Below, piece after piece: positions 13,033 through 19,789 of a stretch of DNA of 27,089 bases. Position 1 is the stretch's first letter. The number at the start of each line of letters is the position of its first letter. Origin of the DNA: an uncultured Clostridia bacterium (GTDB lineage: Bacteria > Bacillota > Clostridia > Christensenellales > Borkfalkiaceae); the NCBI GenBank assembly GCA_934254825.1, contig CAKQMB010000021.1:1-27089 (forward strand), given 5' to 3'. Position numbers and translations under genes: made by a program. The notes under the pieces were generated by a model. It saw only the letters and a list, made by a program, of their open reading frames with translations, was not told the DNA's origin and did not search any database.

Positions 13033-13455
13033 TTAAAGCTTTTTAAGTACTTCGCCGACAAGCTTCATATCGACTTTACCCGCATAATTGGTTTTGAAAT
13101 GCTTCATAACGGCGGGAACGGTTTTATCGTCGAGTTTTTCGATTATAGCCTTTATCTCCTCTTCCGAAAGAAGTTTGGGGAGATATTTTTTAACCGTTTC
13201 AAGCTGACGGTCGAGACTTTCAACCGTTTCCGTTCTGCCCGCTTTTACAAACCCTTCTCTTTCTTCGGTAAGTTCGTTAACGGTTTTCTGCAAAATTTTG
13301 GTAACGTCCGCGTCCGTCATTTCCTCGCCCGCGGCTTTTTTCTCTATCCCCGCAAGCATAAGTTTGTTGATAACCACGTTAAGCGCGGATACGGCGTCCT
13401 TGTCGTGAGCCTTCATCGCTTCTATTTTAACTTTTTTGAAATCTTCTATCTTCAT
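13033..13455 (-). CDS. yqeY: GatB/YqeY domain protein
   Basis: This 140-residue helical protein is made only of the YqeY domain, which resembles the C-terminal tRNA-binding tail of GatB. Recognisable features are the N-terminal DFKKVKIEAMKAHDKDAVSALNVVINKL (about 4-31) and the later SLDRQLETVKKYLPKLLSEEEIKAII (about 80-105), with LPKLLSEEE the most telling segment. The length is near the family norm of about 145-150. A role in tRNA-dependent amidation is inferred from homology, not shown. It has its own promoter and GGAGAG ribosome binding site. It lies downstream of rplL but behind a terminator and a hairpin, so it is a separate unit. Confidence 0.9.
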   Translation of the reverse strand: MKIEDFKKVKIEAMKAHDKDAVSALNVVINKLMLAGIEKKAAGEEMTDADVTKILQKTVNELTEEREGFVKAGRTETVESLDRQLETVKKYLPKLLSEEEIKAIIEKLDDKTVPAVMKHFKTNYAGKVDMKLVGEVLKKL

Positions 13456-13487
13456 TTTTAACTCTCCTTTTCTCGTCTTTCGGCTAT

Positions 13488-13516
13488 ATTTTAATCCTAA
13501 ACCTTAAAAAAGTCAA
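13488..13516 (-). promoter_or_regulatory. Promoter of yqeY
   Basis: On the minus strand TTGACT (13511-13516), a 17-bp spacer and TAAAAT (13488-13493) lie about 30 bp before the ATG. Confidence 0.7.
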
Positions 13517-13536
13517 GCGCATTGCGACGTTTTGCT

Positions 13537-13578
13537 TAGCCACAGGTGATTGCGGTCGAACGCAATCACCTGTGGCTA
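13537..13578. repeat. Perfect 18-bp-arm palindromic repeat (REP-like)
   Basis: Arms TAGCCACAGGTGATTGCG (13537-13554) and CGCAATCACCTGTGGCTA (13561-13578) have a 6-nt loop. The core AATCACCTG-TGGCT recurs as AATCACCTG-CGGCT or AATCGCCTG-CGGCT at 20430-20513, so it belongs to a dispersed family. No U-run follows, so it is not an ordinary terminator. Confidence 0.8.
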
Positions 13579-13596
13579 GCCGAGCGAGATCTGAAC

Positions 13597-13629
13597 AAAC
13601 AAAAAGGTCGAGGAAAAACCTCGACCTTT
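13597..13629 (-). terminator. Terminator of rplL
   Basis: Perfect arms AAAGGTCGAGG (13603-13613) and CCTCGACCTTT (13619-13629) enclose AAAAA. On the minus strand TTTGTTTG continues the tract. It ends the translation cluster where rpoB would normally follow. Confidence 0.88.
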
Positions 13630-13653
13630 CGATAGTTAAATAACTGACGGAAA

Positions 13654-14022
13654 TTATTCCATAACAGCGGTAGCGCCTGCTTCTTTGAGCTTAGCAACCA
13701 TCTTTTCAGCTTCGTCCTTGGGAGCAGCTTCTTTAACAACGCCGCCTTTTTCAACCATGTTCTTAGCGTCAACAAGGCCAAGACCGGTGATTTCTCTGAC
13801 AGCTTTGATAACAGCGATTTTGTTTCCGCCGACGTCTTTCAATACAACGTTGAATTCAGTCTTTTCTTCTTCTGCGGGAGCAGCAGCGGCAACAGCGCCT
13901 GCAACTGCAACAGGAGCAGCAGCGCTAACGCCGAACTCTTCTTCGATAGCCTTAACGAGGCTGTTGAGTTCAAGAACGGTCATACCTTTGATCTCTTCAA
14001 TGAATTTTGCAATATCTGCCAT
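13654..14022 (-). CDS. rplL: Ribosomal protein L7/L12
   Basis: This protein forms the dimeric stalk of the large subunit that recruits translation factors. The 122 residues show the N-terminal dimerisation helices (about 1-35), an Ala/Pro-rich hinge (about 34-55, AAAPVAVAGAVAAAAPAEEE) and the C-terminal factor-binding domain with KIAVIKAVREITGLGLVDAKNMVE (about 70-93). The length and layout are standard. It lies 42 bp after rplJ in the stalk operon, and a strong terminator follows. Confidence 0.97.
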   Translation of the reverse strand: MADIAKFIEEIKGMTVLELNSLVKAIEEEFGVSAAAPVAVAGAVAAAAPAEEEKTEFNVVLKDVGGNKIAVIKAVREITGLGLVDAKNMVEKGGVVKEAAPKDEAEKMVAKLKEAGATAVME

Positions 14023-14064
14023 TTTAATATTCCTCTCTTTAAATTATTTTTTTACGCCCTTAAA

Positions 14065-14562
14065 TTAAGCGTTCTGCTCTTTCTTTTCAGCGACTGCGTT
14101 AAGAGCTACCGCTAAGCCGCGTACGATACCGGACAATGCGCCGGCAAGTTTTGCAACGAGAACCTCTTTGGAAGGAATCGAAGCGAGTTCTTTAACCGCT
14201 TTAACGTCGACATAAGCGCCGTCGACATAACCGCTCTTCACCGAAATCTTGTCGTTAGTGTCTTTGCACATATCGCAAGCGACTTTTGCGGCGGAAGTCT
14301 CGTCGTGTCCGAAAGCTACTGCCGTGGGACCGTTGAGATCGCTGTCAAAATCGGTGACGTTGAGTTCGTTGAACGCCTTTTTAAGCAAGGTGTTTTTCAA
14401 AACCTTGTATTCGGTGTTCGACGCTCTCATTTTAGAACGGAATGCGGTATCTTCGGCAACGGTCAAGCCCTTGTAGTCGATAAGAATTATCGATTTGCTG
14501 GACTGAATCTTCGCCTTGATGTCTTCTACAATTTGCTTTTTTGCCTCTTTGTTTGCTGACAA
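14065..14562 (-). CDS. rplJ: Ribosomal protein L10
   Basis: L10 anchors the L7/L12 dimers to 23S rRNA and usually represses its own operon by binding its leader. The 165 residues include SKSIILIDYKGLTVAEDTAFRSKMRASNTEYKVLKNTLLKKA (about 23-64) and the C-terminal helix that binds L7/L12. The start codon is TTG (14560-14562), preceded by CGGAGG about 10 nt upstream; no ATG or GTG nearby fits as well. The gene follows its own promoter and an L10-type leader with an attenuator-like hairpin. Confidence 0.97.
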   Translation of the reverse strand: MSANKEAKKQIVEDIKAKIQSSKSIILIDYKGLTVAEDTAFRSKMRASNTEYKVLKNTLLKKAFNELNVTDFDSDLNGPTAVAFGHDETSAAKVACDMCKDTNDKISVKSGYVDGAYVDVKAVKELASIPSKEVLVAKLAGALSGIVRGLAVALNAVAEKKEQNA

Positions 14563-14567
14563 CTTTA

Positions 14568-14715
14568 TATACCTCCGTTTTGATTGATGAAAACAGCCCC
14601 CGACCGCGCGAAAATACGGTCGGGGGCTGAAAAAATATCATTCCTCGTTTATCGTACCTCGGCGGGTAGCATAAGAAGCTATGCTTTAAGACCGGCTGTC
14701 TTCGGTTATTTAACT
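14568..14715 (-). promoter_or_regulatory. Ribosomal L10 leader (autoregulatory RNA)
   Basis: The transcribed leader of rplJ contains, on the minus strand, ACCGAAGACAGCCGG (from about 14706) and CCGCCGAGGT (ending near 14656), bracketing a stem AAGCATAGC/GCTATGCTT. This matches the conserved kink-turn region of Firmicute L10 leaders, where L10 with L7/L12 binds to stop expression. The attenuator-type hairpin follows. Confidence 0.8.
14591..14628 (-). terminator. Attenuator hairpin in the L10 leader
   Basis: Perfect 12-bp arms AGCCCCCGACCG (14595-14606) and CGGTCGGGGGCT (14617-14628) are followed on the minus strand by GTTTTCATC, a short U-run. It lies between the L10-binding region and the rplJ ribosome binding site. 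Confidence 0.75.
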
Positions 14716-14721
14716 GTTTAA

Positions 14722-14750
14722 ATTATACCACTAAAAAGCGGACTTGTCAA
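14722..14750 (-). promoter_or_regulatory. Promoter of rplJ-rplL
   Basis: On the minus strand TTGACA (14745-14750), a 17-bp spacer and TATAAT (14722-14727) are full consensus. The promoter lies immediately after the rplA stop codon. Confidence 0.88.
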
Positions 14751-14754
14751 ACGA

Positions 14755-15444
14755 TTATACGTTCTTGGGAACAACTTTTACGCCGGGACCCATAGTGCTG
14801 GTGAGCGTAACGCTCTTGATGTACTGTCCCTTTGCGGCTGCGGGCTTAGCTTTAACGATAGCTTCCGCAAGCGCGTTGTAGTTCTCTACAAGCTTGTCTT
14901 TTCCGAAGCTCTTCTTTCCGATAGCGCAGTGGATGATAGCCTGTTTGTCAAGTCTGTACTCGACTTTACCAGCTTTAACGTCGGCGATAGCTTTTGCTAC
15001 GTCCATCGTTACGGTACCGCTCTTCGGGTTGGGCATAAGTCCCTTAGGTCCTAACAATTTACCGATTCTACCTACAACGCCCATCATATCGGGAGTGGTA
15101 ATAACGGTATCGAATTCGAACCAGTTATCCTTCTGGATTTTAGCGACGAGTTCTTCCGCGCCGACGTAATCCGCGCCCGCAGCCGTAGCCGCGTCTGCTT
15201 TTTCGCCTTTTGCGAGAACAAGTACTCTGACCGTTTTACCGGTTCCGTGGGGAAGGACTAAAACGCCTCTGACCTGCTGATCTGCCTGCTTGGGGTCAAC
15301 GCCGAGTCTGACGTGAAGTTCAACGGTTTCGTCGAACTTAGCTTTTGCGTTGTTTAAAACAAGCTCGATTGCCTCGGGTGCGTCGTATTGTTTAGCGCGA
15401 TCGTACTGTTTCGCGCTTTCGGTATATTTCTTTCCGTGTTTCAT
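14755..15444 (-). CDS. rplA: Ribosomal protein L1
   Basis: L1 forms the mobile stalk near the ribosomal E site and can repress the rplK-rplA mRNA. The 229 residues have the two-domain L1 pattern: HGKKYTESAKQYDRAKQYDAPEAIELV at the start, VLPHGTGKTVRVLVLAKG (about 63-80), and the signature GKLLGPKGLMPNPKSGTVT (about 127-145). The length is typical. The ATG has AAGGAGG upstream. It is 56 bp downstream of rplK in the same operon. Confidence 0.97.
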   Translation of the reverse strand: MKHGKKYTESAKQYDRAKQYDAPEAIELVLNNAKAKFDETVELHVRLGVDPKQADQQVRGVLVLPHGTGKTVRVLVLAKGEKADAATAAGADYVGAEELVAKIQKDNWFEFDTVITTPDMMGVVGRIGKLLGPKGLMPNPKSGTVTMDVAKAIADVKAGKVEYRLDKQAIIHCAIGKKSFGKDKLVENYNALAEAIVKAKPAAAKGQYIKSVTLTSTMGPGVKVVPKNV

Positions 15445-15500
15445 TATTTAAGAATCCTCCTTGTGGTTATAACGAGATTTACTCTCTCCCACGTCTGTTT

Positions 15501-15926
15501 TTATTCCTCTACGGTTATGCCCATACTACGAGCAGTACCTTTGATCATACTCATTGCGGCTTCCAAAGAAGCTGCGTTGAGATCGGGCATCTTCGTTTTA
15601 GCAATCTCTTCGACCTGAGCTTTGGTAAGCTTAGCGACTTTGTCCTTATTGGGCTTCGCGCTTGCCGTTTCGATTCCGCACGCTTTCTTGATAAGCACGG
15701 GTGCCGGCGGGGTTTTGAGAATGAACGTGAACGAACGGTCCTGATAAATAGTGATGACTACGGGAATAATCAAACCGACTTCGTTTGCGGTTTTCGCGTT
15801 GAATTCCTTGGTAAATCCGGGAATGTTGATTCCGTAAGGACCAAGAGTCGAACCTACCGGGGGTCCCGGTGTAGCTTTTCCGGCTTGTAATTGCAATTTT
15901 ACGATTGCAGTAACTTTTTTAGCCAT
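15501..15926 (-). CDS. rplK: Ribosomal protein L11
   Basis: L11 binds the GTPase centre of 23S rRNA and is needed for the stringent response. The 141 residues are standard: KVTAIVKLQLQAGKATPGPPVGSTLGPYGINI (about 4-35) with the conserved PGPPVGSALG-type loop, and the C-terminal RNA-binding domain ending LNAASLEAAMSMIKGTARSMGI. The ATG has GGAGGAG upstream. A 187-bp leader separates it from nusG. Confidence 0.97.
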   Translation of the reverse strand: MAKKVTAIVKLQLQAGKATPGPPVGSTLGPYGINIPGFTKEFNAKTANEVGLIIPVVITIYQDRSFTFILKTPPAPVLIKKACGIETASAKPNKDKVAKLTKAQVEEIAKTKMPDLNAASLEAAMSMIKGTARSMGITVEE

Positions 15927-15957
15927 ATTACTCCTCCATAAAACGTGGTAATAGCGA

Positions 15958-16023
15958 GAACGCCGATGTTAAGTAGATTTTAGCGTTCCTCCCACTTTAT
16001 ATAAAACGGAACTTGTCCGTTTT
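15958..16023 (-). promoter_or_regulatory. Structured leader of rplK-rplA
   Basis: Two dyads lie before rplK: GAACGC/GCGTTC (15958-15963 and 15983-15988) and AAAACGGA-N5-TCCGTTTT (16003-16010 and 16016-16023). L1 commonly represses this operon through a leader structure, so the first dyad is a candidate site. I cannot match it to the L1 site in detail. Confidence 0.4.
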
Positions 16024-16026
16024 AAA
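15998..16026 (-). promoter_or_regulatory. Weak candidate promoter of rplK-rplA
   Basis: On the minus strand TTTAAA (16021-16026), a 17-bp spacer and TATATA (15998-16003) form a poor-match promoter whose spacer is filled by the AAAACGGA dyad. Another A/T-rich candidate lies near 16030-16055. The operon may instead be read from the rpmG promoter. Confidence 0.3.
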
Positions 16027-16113
16027 CATATTTATATATACGCGTTATAATAAATTTACACGCGCCCGCTTTTCGTTAAAAAGCGCAAATTAACATTTTG
16101 CAAAAGCGCAAAA

Positions 16114-16659
16114 TCACAACGTGTCGATAACTCCGAGTTTGTCGAGCTGAACGAAATCGAGTTCGACTTCGGTATCTCTTCCGAACATCGAAACCTTGAC
16201 TTTCGCTTTCTGATTTTCGATATCCAGAGATTCGATAACTCCGATAAAAGAGTCCAACGGACCCGATACGATACGCACGCTGTCTCCCTCGGCAAAATCG
16301 AAATGTTCGACTTTGTCTTCGAGACGCATTTTCTTTATCTCCTCTTCGGTGAGCGGAACGGCTTTACCTTGCGGTCCTACAAAACCCGTAACGCCTCTCG
16401 TGTTTGTGAGAAGATACCACATATCGTTGGAATATACCATTTTTACGAAAACGTAACACGGCAAAATCTTTCTCTGAACGATTTTCTTCTTTCCGTTAGC
16501 CTTTTCCTCTATGGTTTCCTCGGTGGGGATCTTTATATCGAGTATCGTGTCGGCAAGATTGTTGTTCTCTATGAGTTTTTCGATCGTATCCTTTACGAGC
16601 GCTTCATAGCCCGAGTATGTGTGGATAACATACCAATTCGCCGTTTCGGGATTTGCCAT
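16114..16659 (-). CDS. nusG: Transcription elongation/antitermination factor NusG
   Basis: NusG binds RNA polymerase and modulates pausing, termination and coupling to ribosomes. The N-terminal NGN domain begins NWYVIHTYSGYEALVKDTIEKLIE (about 8-31) and contains RKILPCYVFVKM (about 63-74). The C-terminal KOW domain has EGDSVRIVSGPLDSFIGVIESLD (about 124-146). At 181 residues the length is typical. The ATG lies 2 bp after the secE stop codon, so secE and nusG are translationally coupled. Confidence 0.97.
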   Translation of the reverse strand: MANPETANWYVIHTYSGYEALVKDTIEKLIENNNLADTILDIKIPTEETIEEKANGKKKIVQRKILPCYVFVKMVYSNDMWYLLTNTRGVTGFVGPQGKAVPLTEEEIKKMRLEDKVEHFDFAEGDSVRIVSGPLDSFIGVIESLDIENQKAKVKVSMFGRDTEVELDFVQLDKLGVIDTL

Positions 16660-16661
16660 TT

Positions 16662-16970
16662 TTAAAGCACTCCTTTAATGAGCGAAACAAGTTCCGCGCT
16701 CTTCGCTCCGCCCTTTATGAGCGTGAGAAGCTGCTGCAAACCGAAATCGATAGCGAGTATCAGAACGAGCATGATAACGACCGTTACGAGAACGCAACCG
16801 AGCTGTTTGAGAACAGTCGGGAACGTGGGCCAGGTTACTTTTTTAAGCTCGGATACCACTGCTTTTATCTTTCTGCCCAAACGCACGAATATATTCGGTT
16901 TTTTATCGGGATTTTTCTTCTGAGCCTTTTTGTCGGTCTTTTCTACCGCGGCTTGATTGTTCTTATCCAT
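16662..16970 (-). CDS. secE: Preprotein translocase subunit SecE
   Basis: SecE is the essential small subunit of the SecYEG protein-export channel. The 102 residues consist of a lysine-rich N-terminal extension (about 1-28), an amphipathic region RLGRKIKAVVSELKKVTWPTFPTVLKQLG with the diagnostic KKVTWPT (about 43-49), and one membrane helix (about 57-80). The N-terminal extension makes it longer than the shortest Gram-positive forms. The ATG has ACAGGAGG upstream. It lies between rpmG and nusG, the classical order. Confidence 0.95.
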   Translation of the reverse strand: MDKNNQAAVEKTDKKAQKKNPDKKPNIFVRLGRKIKAVVSELKKVTWPTFPTVLKQLGCVLVTVVIMLVLILAIDFGLQQLLTLIKGGAKSAELVSLIKGVL

Positions 16971-17090
16971 TTTCTTGACTACCTCCTGTCAAAAACAGCC
17001 TGTTCGTTTTCGTCATGATCCGTTTTCATTATACGAAAACGCACGCGCAAGAACTTTTCCGGCGCGTTGAAGAAGTCGGCAAAGCCGATA

Positions 17091-17252
17091 TTACTTCGTC
17101 TCTTTATGAACGGTGTGCTTCTTGCAGAACGGGCAATATTTGTTAAGCTCTATTCTGTCCGGATCGTTCTTCTTATTCTTATAGTCGTCGTAATTTCTCT
17201 GCTTACATTCGGTGCAAGCCAAGGTTATTCTGGTTCTACTTCCTTTTGCCAT
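17091..17252 (-). CDS. rpmG: Ribosomal protein L33, zinc-binding type
   Basis: This gene encodes a 53-residue large-subunit protein. The translation starts MAKGSRTRITLACTECKQRN and ends KYCPFCKKHTVHKETK. Two CxxC pairs (Cys13/Cys16 and Cys40/Cys43) make it the zinc-binding C+ form rather than the cysteine-free form used under zinc limitation. The ATG (17250-17252) has GAAGG upstream. It is first in the rpmG-secE-nusG unit, about 120 bp before secE. A near-CIRCE palindrome sits in its 5' UTR. Confidence 0.95.
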   Translation of the reverse strand: MAKGSRTRITLACTECKQRNYDDYKNKKNDPDRIELNKYCPFCKKHTVHKETK

Positions 17253-17273
17253 ATCTTTCGCCTTCTCAAAAAA

Positions 17274-17299
17274 TTAACACCCCTTATGCGGAGTGCTAA
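17274..17299. promoter_or_regulatory. CIRCE-like inverted repeat in the rpmG 5' UTR
   Basis: On the plus strand TTAACACCC (17274-17282), 8 bp, then GAGTGCTAA (17291-17299). The second half matches the HrcA operator half-site perfectly and the first half matches it at 7 of 9. True CIRCE has a 9-bp spacer, so this is off by one. It lies between the -10 box and the ATG. Confidence 0.35.
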
Positions 17300-17302
17300 T
17301 TC

Positions 17303-17331
17303 ATTTTACTATACCTTAAAAACTTTGTCAA
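17303..17331 (-). promoter_or_regulatory. Promoter of rpmG-secE-nusG
   Basis: On the minus strand TTGACA (17326-17331), a 17-bp spacer and TAAAAT (17303-17308) imply a start near 17296 and a leader of about 45 nt that includes the CIRCE-like dyad. Confidence 0.8.
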
Positions 17332-17415
17332 CTGTTTTTTACGGTTTTTTTGATTTTTAATCGGCTAAATTGCTTTTTGCCTTTTTTCCGCCCCTGTCGG
17401 GAAGCTTATTTTATC

Positions 17416-18147
17416 TTATTCCTCTGCGGGAGCTTCCGTCTCTTCGGAAACGTCCTCGCCGCCGCCGTACAGGAATTGTTCTATCATTCCGATGGCGTCT
17501 ACTTCCATAAACTTCGGATTTTCTTTAAGTCCGTGCTGAGCGGCGCATTGATCGATCAGAATTTTCGCATATCTCATCGCTCTGCCGGATTTGATACGAA
17601 GAAGAACGGGAACCGTGACGTACGTCTTCTTGTCTTTCATATCCTTGCAGTGGAACTTCGGATCGGTCGTTTCGATATCCATATTGAGATAAAGCTTCAA
17701 AGTTTTACCCGCAACGGAAAGTTTGACGAATTGAAGTCTGCCCTGGTTTATACTGTCGAACTTCTTGGAAATTCTCGTTTTGAGTTTTTTGAAACGCAAA
17801 GCGTAGTTTTTAAGTTCGTCGTATCTGTCCTGAATGATTTCGTCCGCGCGGAGCATCTTCTGAGCGAACGTGGGCGAAGGTATGTATTTGGGAGCTTCGT
17901 CGGCAAAAGCGAAATCCTCGCCGCCGAAAGTCACGGGCGCGACGGTTGCCGCCGTTTCCTTTGCCGCGGCGTCCTTATCCGCGGTCACGTCCTTGCCTGC
18001 GTCGATCGGGTAATATTTTCTCTCGTCTTTTTCCGCAAGAGCCAATAACTCTTCGGTAACGAGAAATCCGTCTTCTTTAACGGATGCCGCAAAGCCGTTG
18101 GCTCTGATTGCTTCGTCGTTGACGTATCTGCCCGAATATGTTCTCAT
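17416..18147 (-). CDS. Conserved protein of unknown function
   Basis: I cannot name this 243-residue protein. A variable, Ala/Asp/Glu-rich N-terminal half (about 40-90) leads to a compact basic domain at about 92-202. That domain contains SPTFAQKMLRADEIIQDRYDELKNYALRFKKLKTRISKKFDSINQGR and then LSVAGKTLKLYLNMD and VPVLLRIKSGRAMRYAKILID. I associate this pattern with a repeated, uncharacterised domain in Clostridial proteins, but that is from memory only. The C-terminus is acidic. No signal peptide or membrane segment is seen. The ATG has AAGAGGT upstream. The gene stands alone, with its own promoter upstream of the ribosomal unit. Confidence 0.7.
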   Translation of the reverse strand: MRTYSGRYVNDEAIRANGFAASVKEDGFLVTEELLALAEKDERKYYPIDAGKDVTADKDAAAKETAATVAPVTFGGEDFAFADEAPKYIPSPTFAQKMLRADEIIQDRYDELKNYALRFKKLKTRISKKFDSINQGRLQFVKLSVAGKTLKLYLNMDIETTDPKFHCKDMKDKKTYVTVPVLLRIKSGRAMRYAKILIDQCAAQHGLKENPKFMEVDAIGMIEQFLYGGGEDVSEETEAPAEE

Positions 18148-18230
18148 AAACGCACCTCTTCACGTTCGTATCGGCGACGAATCGGCAAAAAACGAAGGCT
18201 CGACCCGTACCTATACTTTTATATATACCT

Positions 18231-18259
18231 ATTATATACTACGTTTGCAATTTTTTCAA
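18231..18259 (-). promoter_or_regulatory. Promoter of the 17416-18147 gene
   Basis: On the minus strand TTGAAA (18254-18259), a 17-bp spacer and TATAAT (18231-18236). An overlapping alternative is TTGCAA with TATATA, also 17 bp apart. The leader is about 75 nt. I see nothing else in 18260-18395. Confidence 0.65.
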
Positions 18260-18395
18260 GCAATATAGAGTGAAAAATTTAAAAAAATTGCCTTTTTTCG
18301 CACTTTTTTTCTCCGATCCCGTTTCCGGCTCGTCAAGTGGCGGGGCGGACAAAAAAATTTTTCGCGCCCGTTTGAAGATTTGATCGGTTTTTATG

Positions 18396-18424
18396 TTGAC
18401 TTTTATCCCGTTCGGGAGTATAAT
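18396..18424 (+). promoter_or_regulatory. Promoter of the antiporter operon
   Basis: TTGACT (18396-18401), a 17-bp spacer and TATAAT (18419-18424) are followed by a 45-nt leader. The spacer contains the palindrome CCCGTTCGGG. Confidence 0.8.
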
Positions 18425-18475
18425 CAACTTCCGTTAAACGGATAATTCATAAACATACGGGACAAACGAAAAACA

Positions 18476-19789
18476 ATGGAGATAGTAAATATTTTTTATT
18501 ACCTTGCGGTAATACTTATTTTCGCGAAAAGTTTCGGACTTCTCGCAAGAAAACTCGGGCTTCCGCAGGTTGCGGGAATGGTTATCGCGGGCGTTATAAT
18601 CGGACTGCTCGGCAGATTTCACAAGGACGACAACGTGATTTTAAGCACGATTTTCATGAAACCGTCCCCCGCGGAAAAAGAAGTTTTAAACGCGTTCAGC
18701 CAGGTCGGAGTCGTGCTTATACTTTTTTCGAGCGGACTGGAAACCGACCTTAACGAACTTAAACACAGCGGATTTGCGGCAACGTGCATCGCGCTTACGG
18801 GCGTTCTCGTTCCGATGGCTTTGGGTACCGTCGGCGCGCTTCTTTTCATGAACGGCTTCGGCGCATACTCGCACGATAAACTTCTGAATGCCATTTTCGT
18901 GGGAACGATCCTCGCCGCGACGAGCGTAGGCATTACCGTCGAAACGCTCAAAGAGATAGGCAAGCTCAACACCAAAGTCGGGCAGACGATAGTAAGCGCG
19001 GCGGTTATAGACGACGTTATCGGCATAATCGCGCTCAGTATAGTAACGAGCCTTAAAGGCGGCGATTTTTCGGGAATATGGATAACGCTTTTAAAAGCCG
19101 CGGGATTTTTCGTATTCTCCGTAGGTCTCGGAATACTTCTCAGAATGTATTTCAAATGGGAAGAACACAAATTTCCGCATAAAAGAAGAACGAGCATCTA
19201 CGCTTTCGGAATGTGCTTTTTGTTCGCGTTCTGCGCCGAAAAGTTTTTCGATATAGCGGCGATAACGGGCGCATACATGGCGGGAATAATGCTCAGCGGT
19301 CTGGAAGACACCAAGTTCGTAGACAGAAAAGTCGTCGTGAGCGGTTATATGATCTTCTCCCCGATATTCTTCTCTTACATAGGAATTTCGGCGGATTTCA
19401 GCGGACTTTCCTGGTCGTATCTCCTGTTCGGTCTCACGTTCGTCGCGCTCGGTATTCTCGGAAAGATTATCGGCTGCGGACTCACGGCGAAACCGTTCGG
19501 ATTTAAAACAAAGGAATGCGCGACGATAGGCTGCGGAATGATTGCCCGCGGCGAAGTCGCCTTAGCGGTTTATTCCTCGGGCAGTATGCTTATGATGCAC
19601 GAGGGGGCGGAAGGAAGACTCGACCCGCTCGTTGCGACGATCATGCTTATCGTAATTTCCTCGATACTCTGCCCGATACTTTTAAAATTATTGTTCAAAG
19701 ACAAGACGACGAACTCGGAAAACGGCGGCGAACAAGCGGCGGCGATTTTGCCCTCGCCCGAAGTCGCGCCAGAAAATAAAGGTGCGTAA
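18476..19789 (+). CDS. Cation/proton antiporter, CPA2 (Kef/NapA-like)
   Basis: This inner-membrane exchanger probably swaps Na+ or K+ for protons. The 437 residues contain about 12-13 hydrophobic segments. The first half has KLGLPQVAGMVIAGVIIGLLG (about 24-44), the CPA2 first-helix signature, and the core AAVIDDVIGIIAL (about 178-190), whose acidic pair occupies the ion-binding site of NapA-like antiporters. The second half has ITGAYMAGIMLSGL and GMIARGEVALAVYSSG (about 349-364), also typical. There is no C-terminal RCK/TrkA-N domain; the tail is short and hydrophilic. The Shine-Dalgarno is weak (ACGGGA). Its TAA is followed immediately by the next gene's ATG. Ion specificity cannot be decided. 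Confidence 0.9.
   Translation: MEIVNIFYYLAVILIFAKSFGLLARKLGLPQVAGMVIAGVIIGLLGRFHKDDNVILSTIFMKPSPAEKEVLNAFSQVGVVLILFSSGLETDLNELKHSGFAATCIALTGVLVPMALGTVGALLFMNGFGAYSHDKLLNAIFVGTILAATSVGITVETLKEIGKLNTKVGQTIVSAAVIDDVIGIIALSIVTSLKGGDFSGIWITLLKAAGFFVFSVGLGILLRMYFKWEEHKFPHKRRTSIYAFGMCFLFAFCAEKFFDIAAITGAYMAGIMLSGLEDTKFVDRKVVVSGYMIFSPIFFSYIGISADFSGLSWSYLLFGLTFVALGILGKIIGCGLTAKPFGFKTKECATIGCGMIARGEVALAVYSSGSMLMMHEGAEGRLDPLVATIMLIVISSILCPILLKLLFKDKTTNSENGGEQAAAILPSPEVAPENKGA

Noticed and set aside
16060..16113. Terminator after nusG
   Set aside because: TTGCGCTTTT repeats and a CGCTTTT/AAAAGCG dyad are present, but there is no hairpin followed by a U-run on the minus strand.
17350..18048. 232-codon plus-strand open frame
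   Set aside because: It is antisense to the 17416-18147 gene, which has a promoter and a ribosome binding site. The plus frame has neither.
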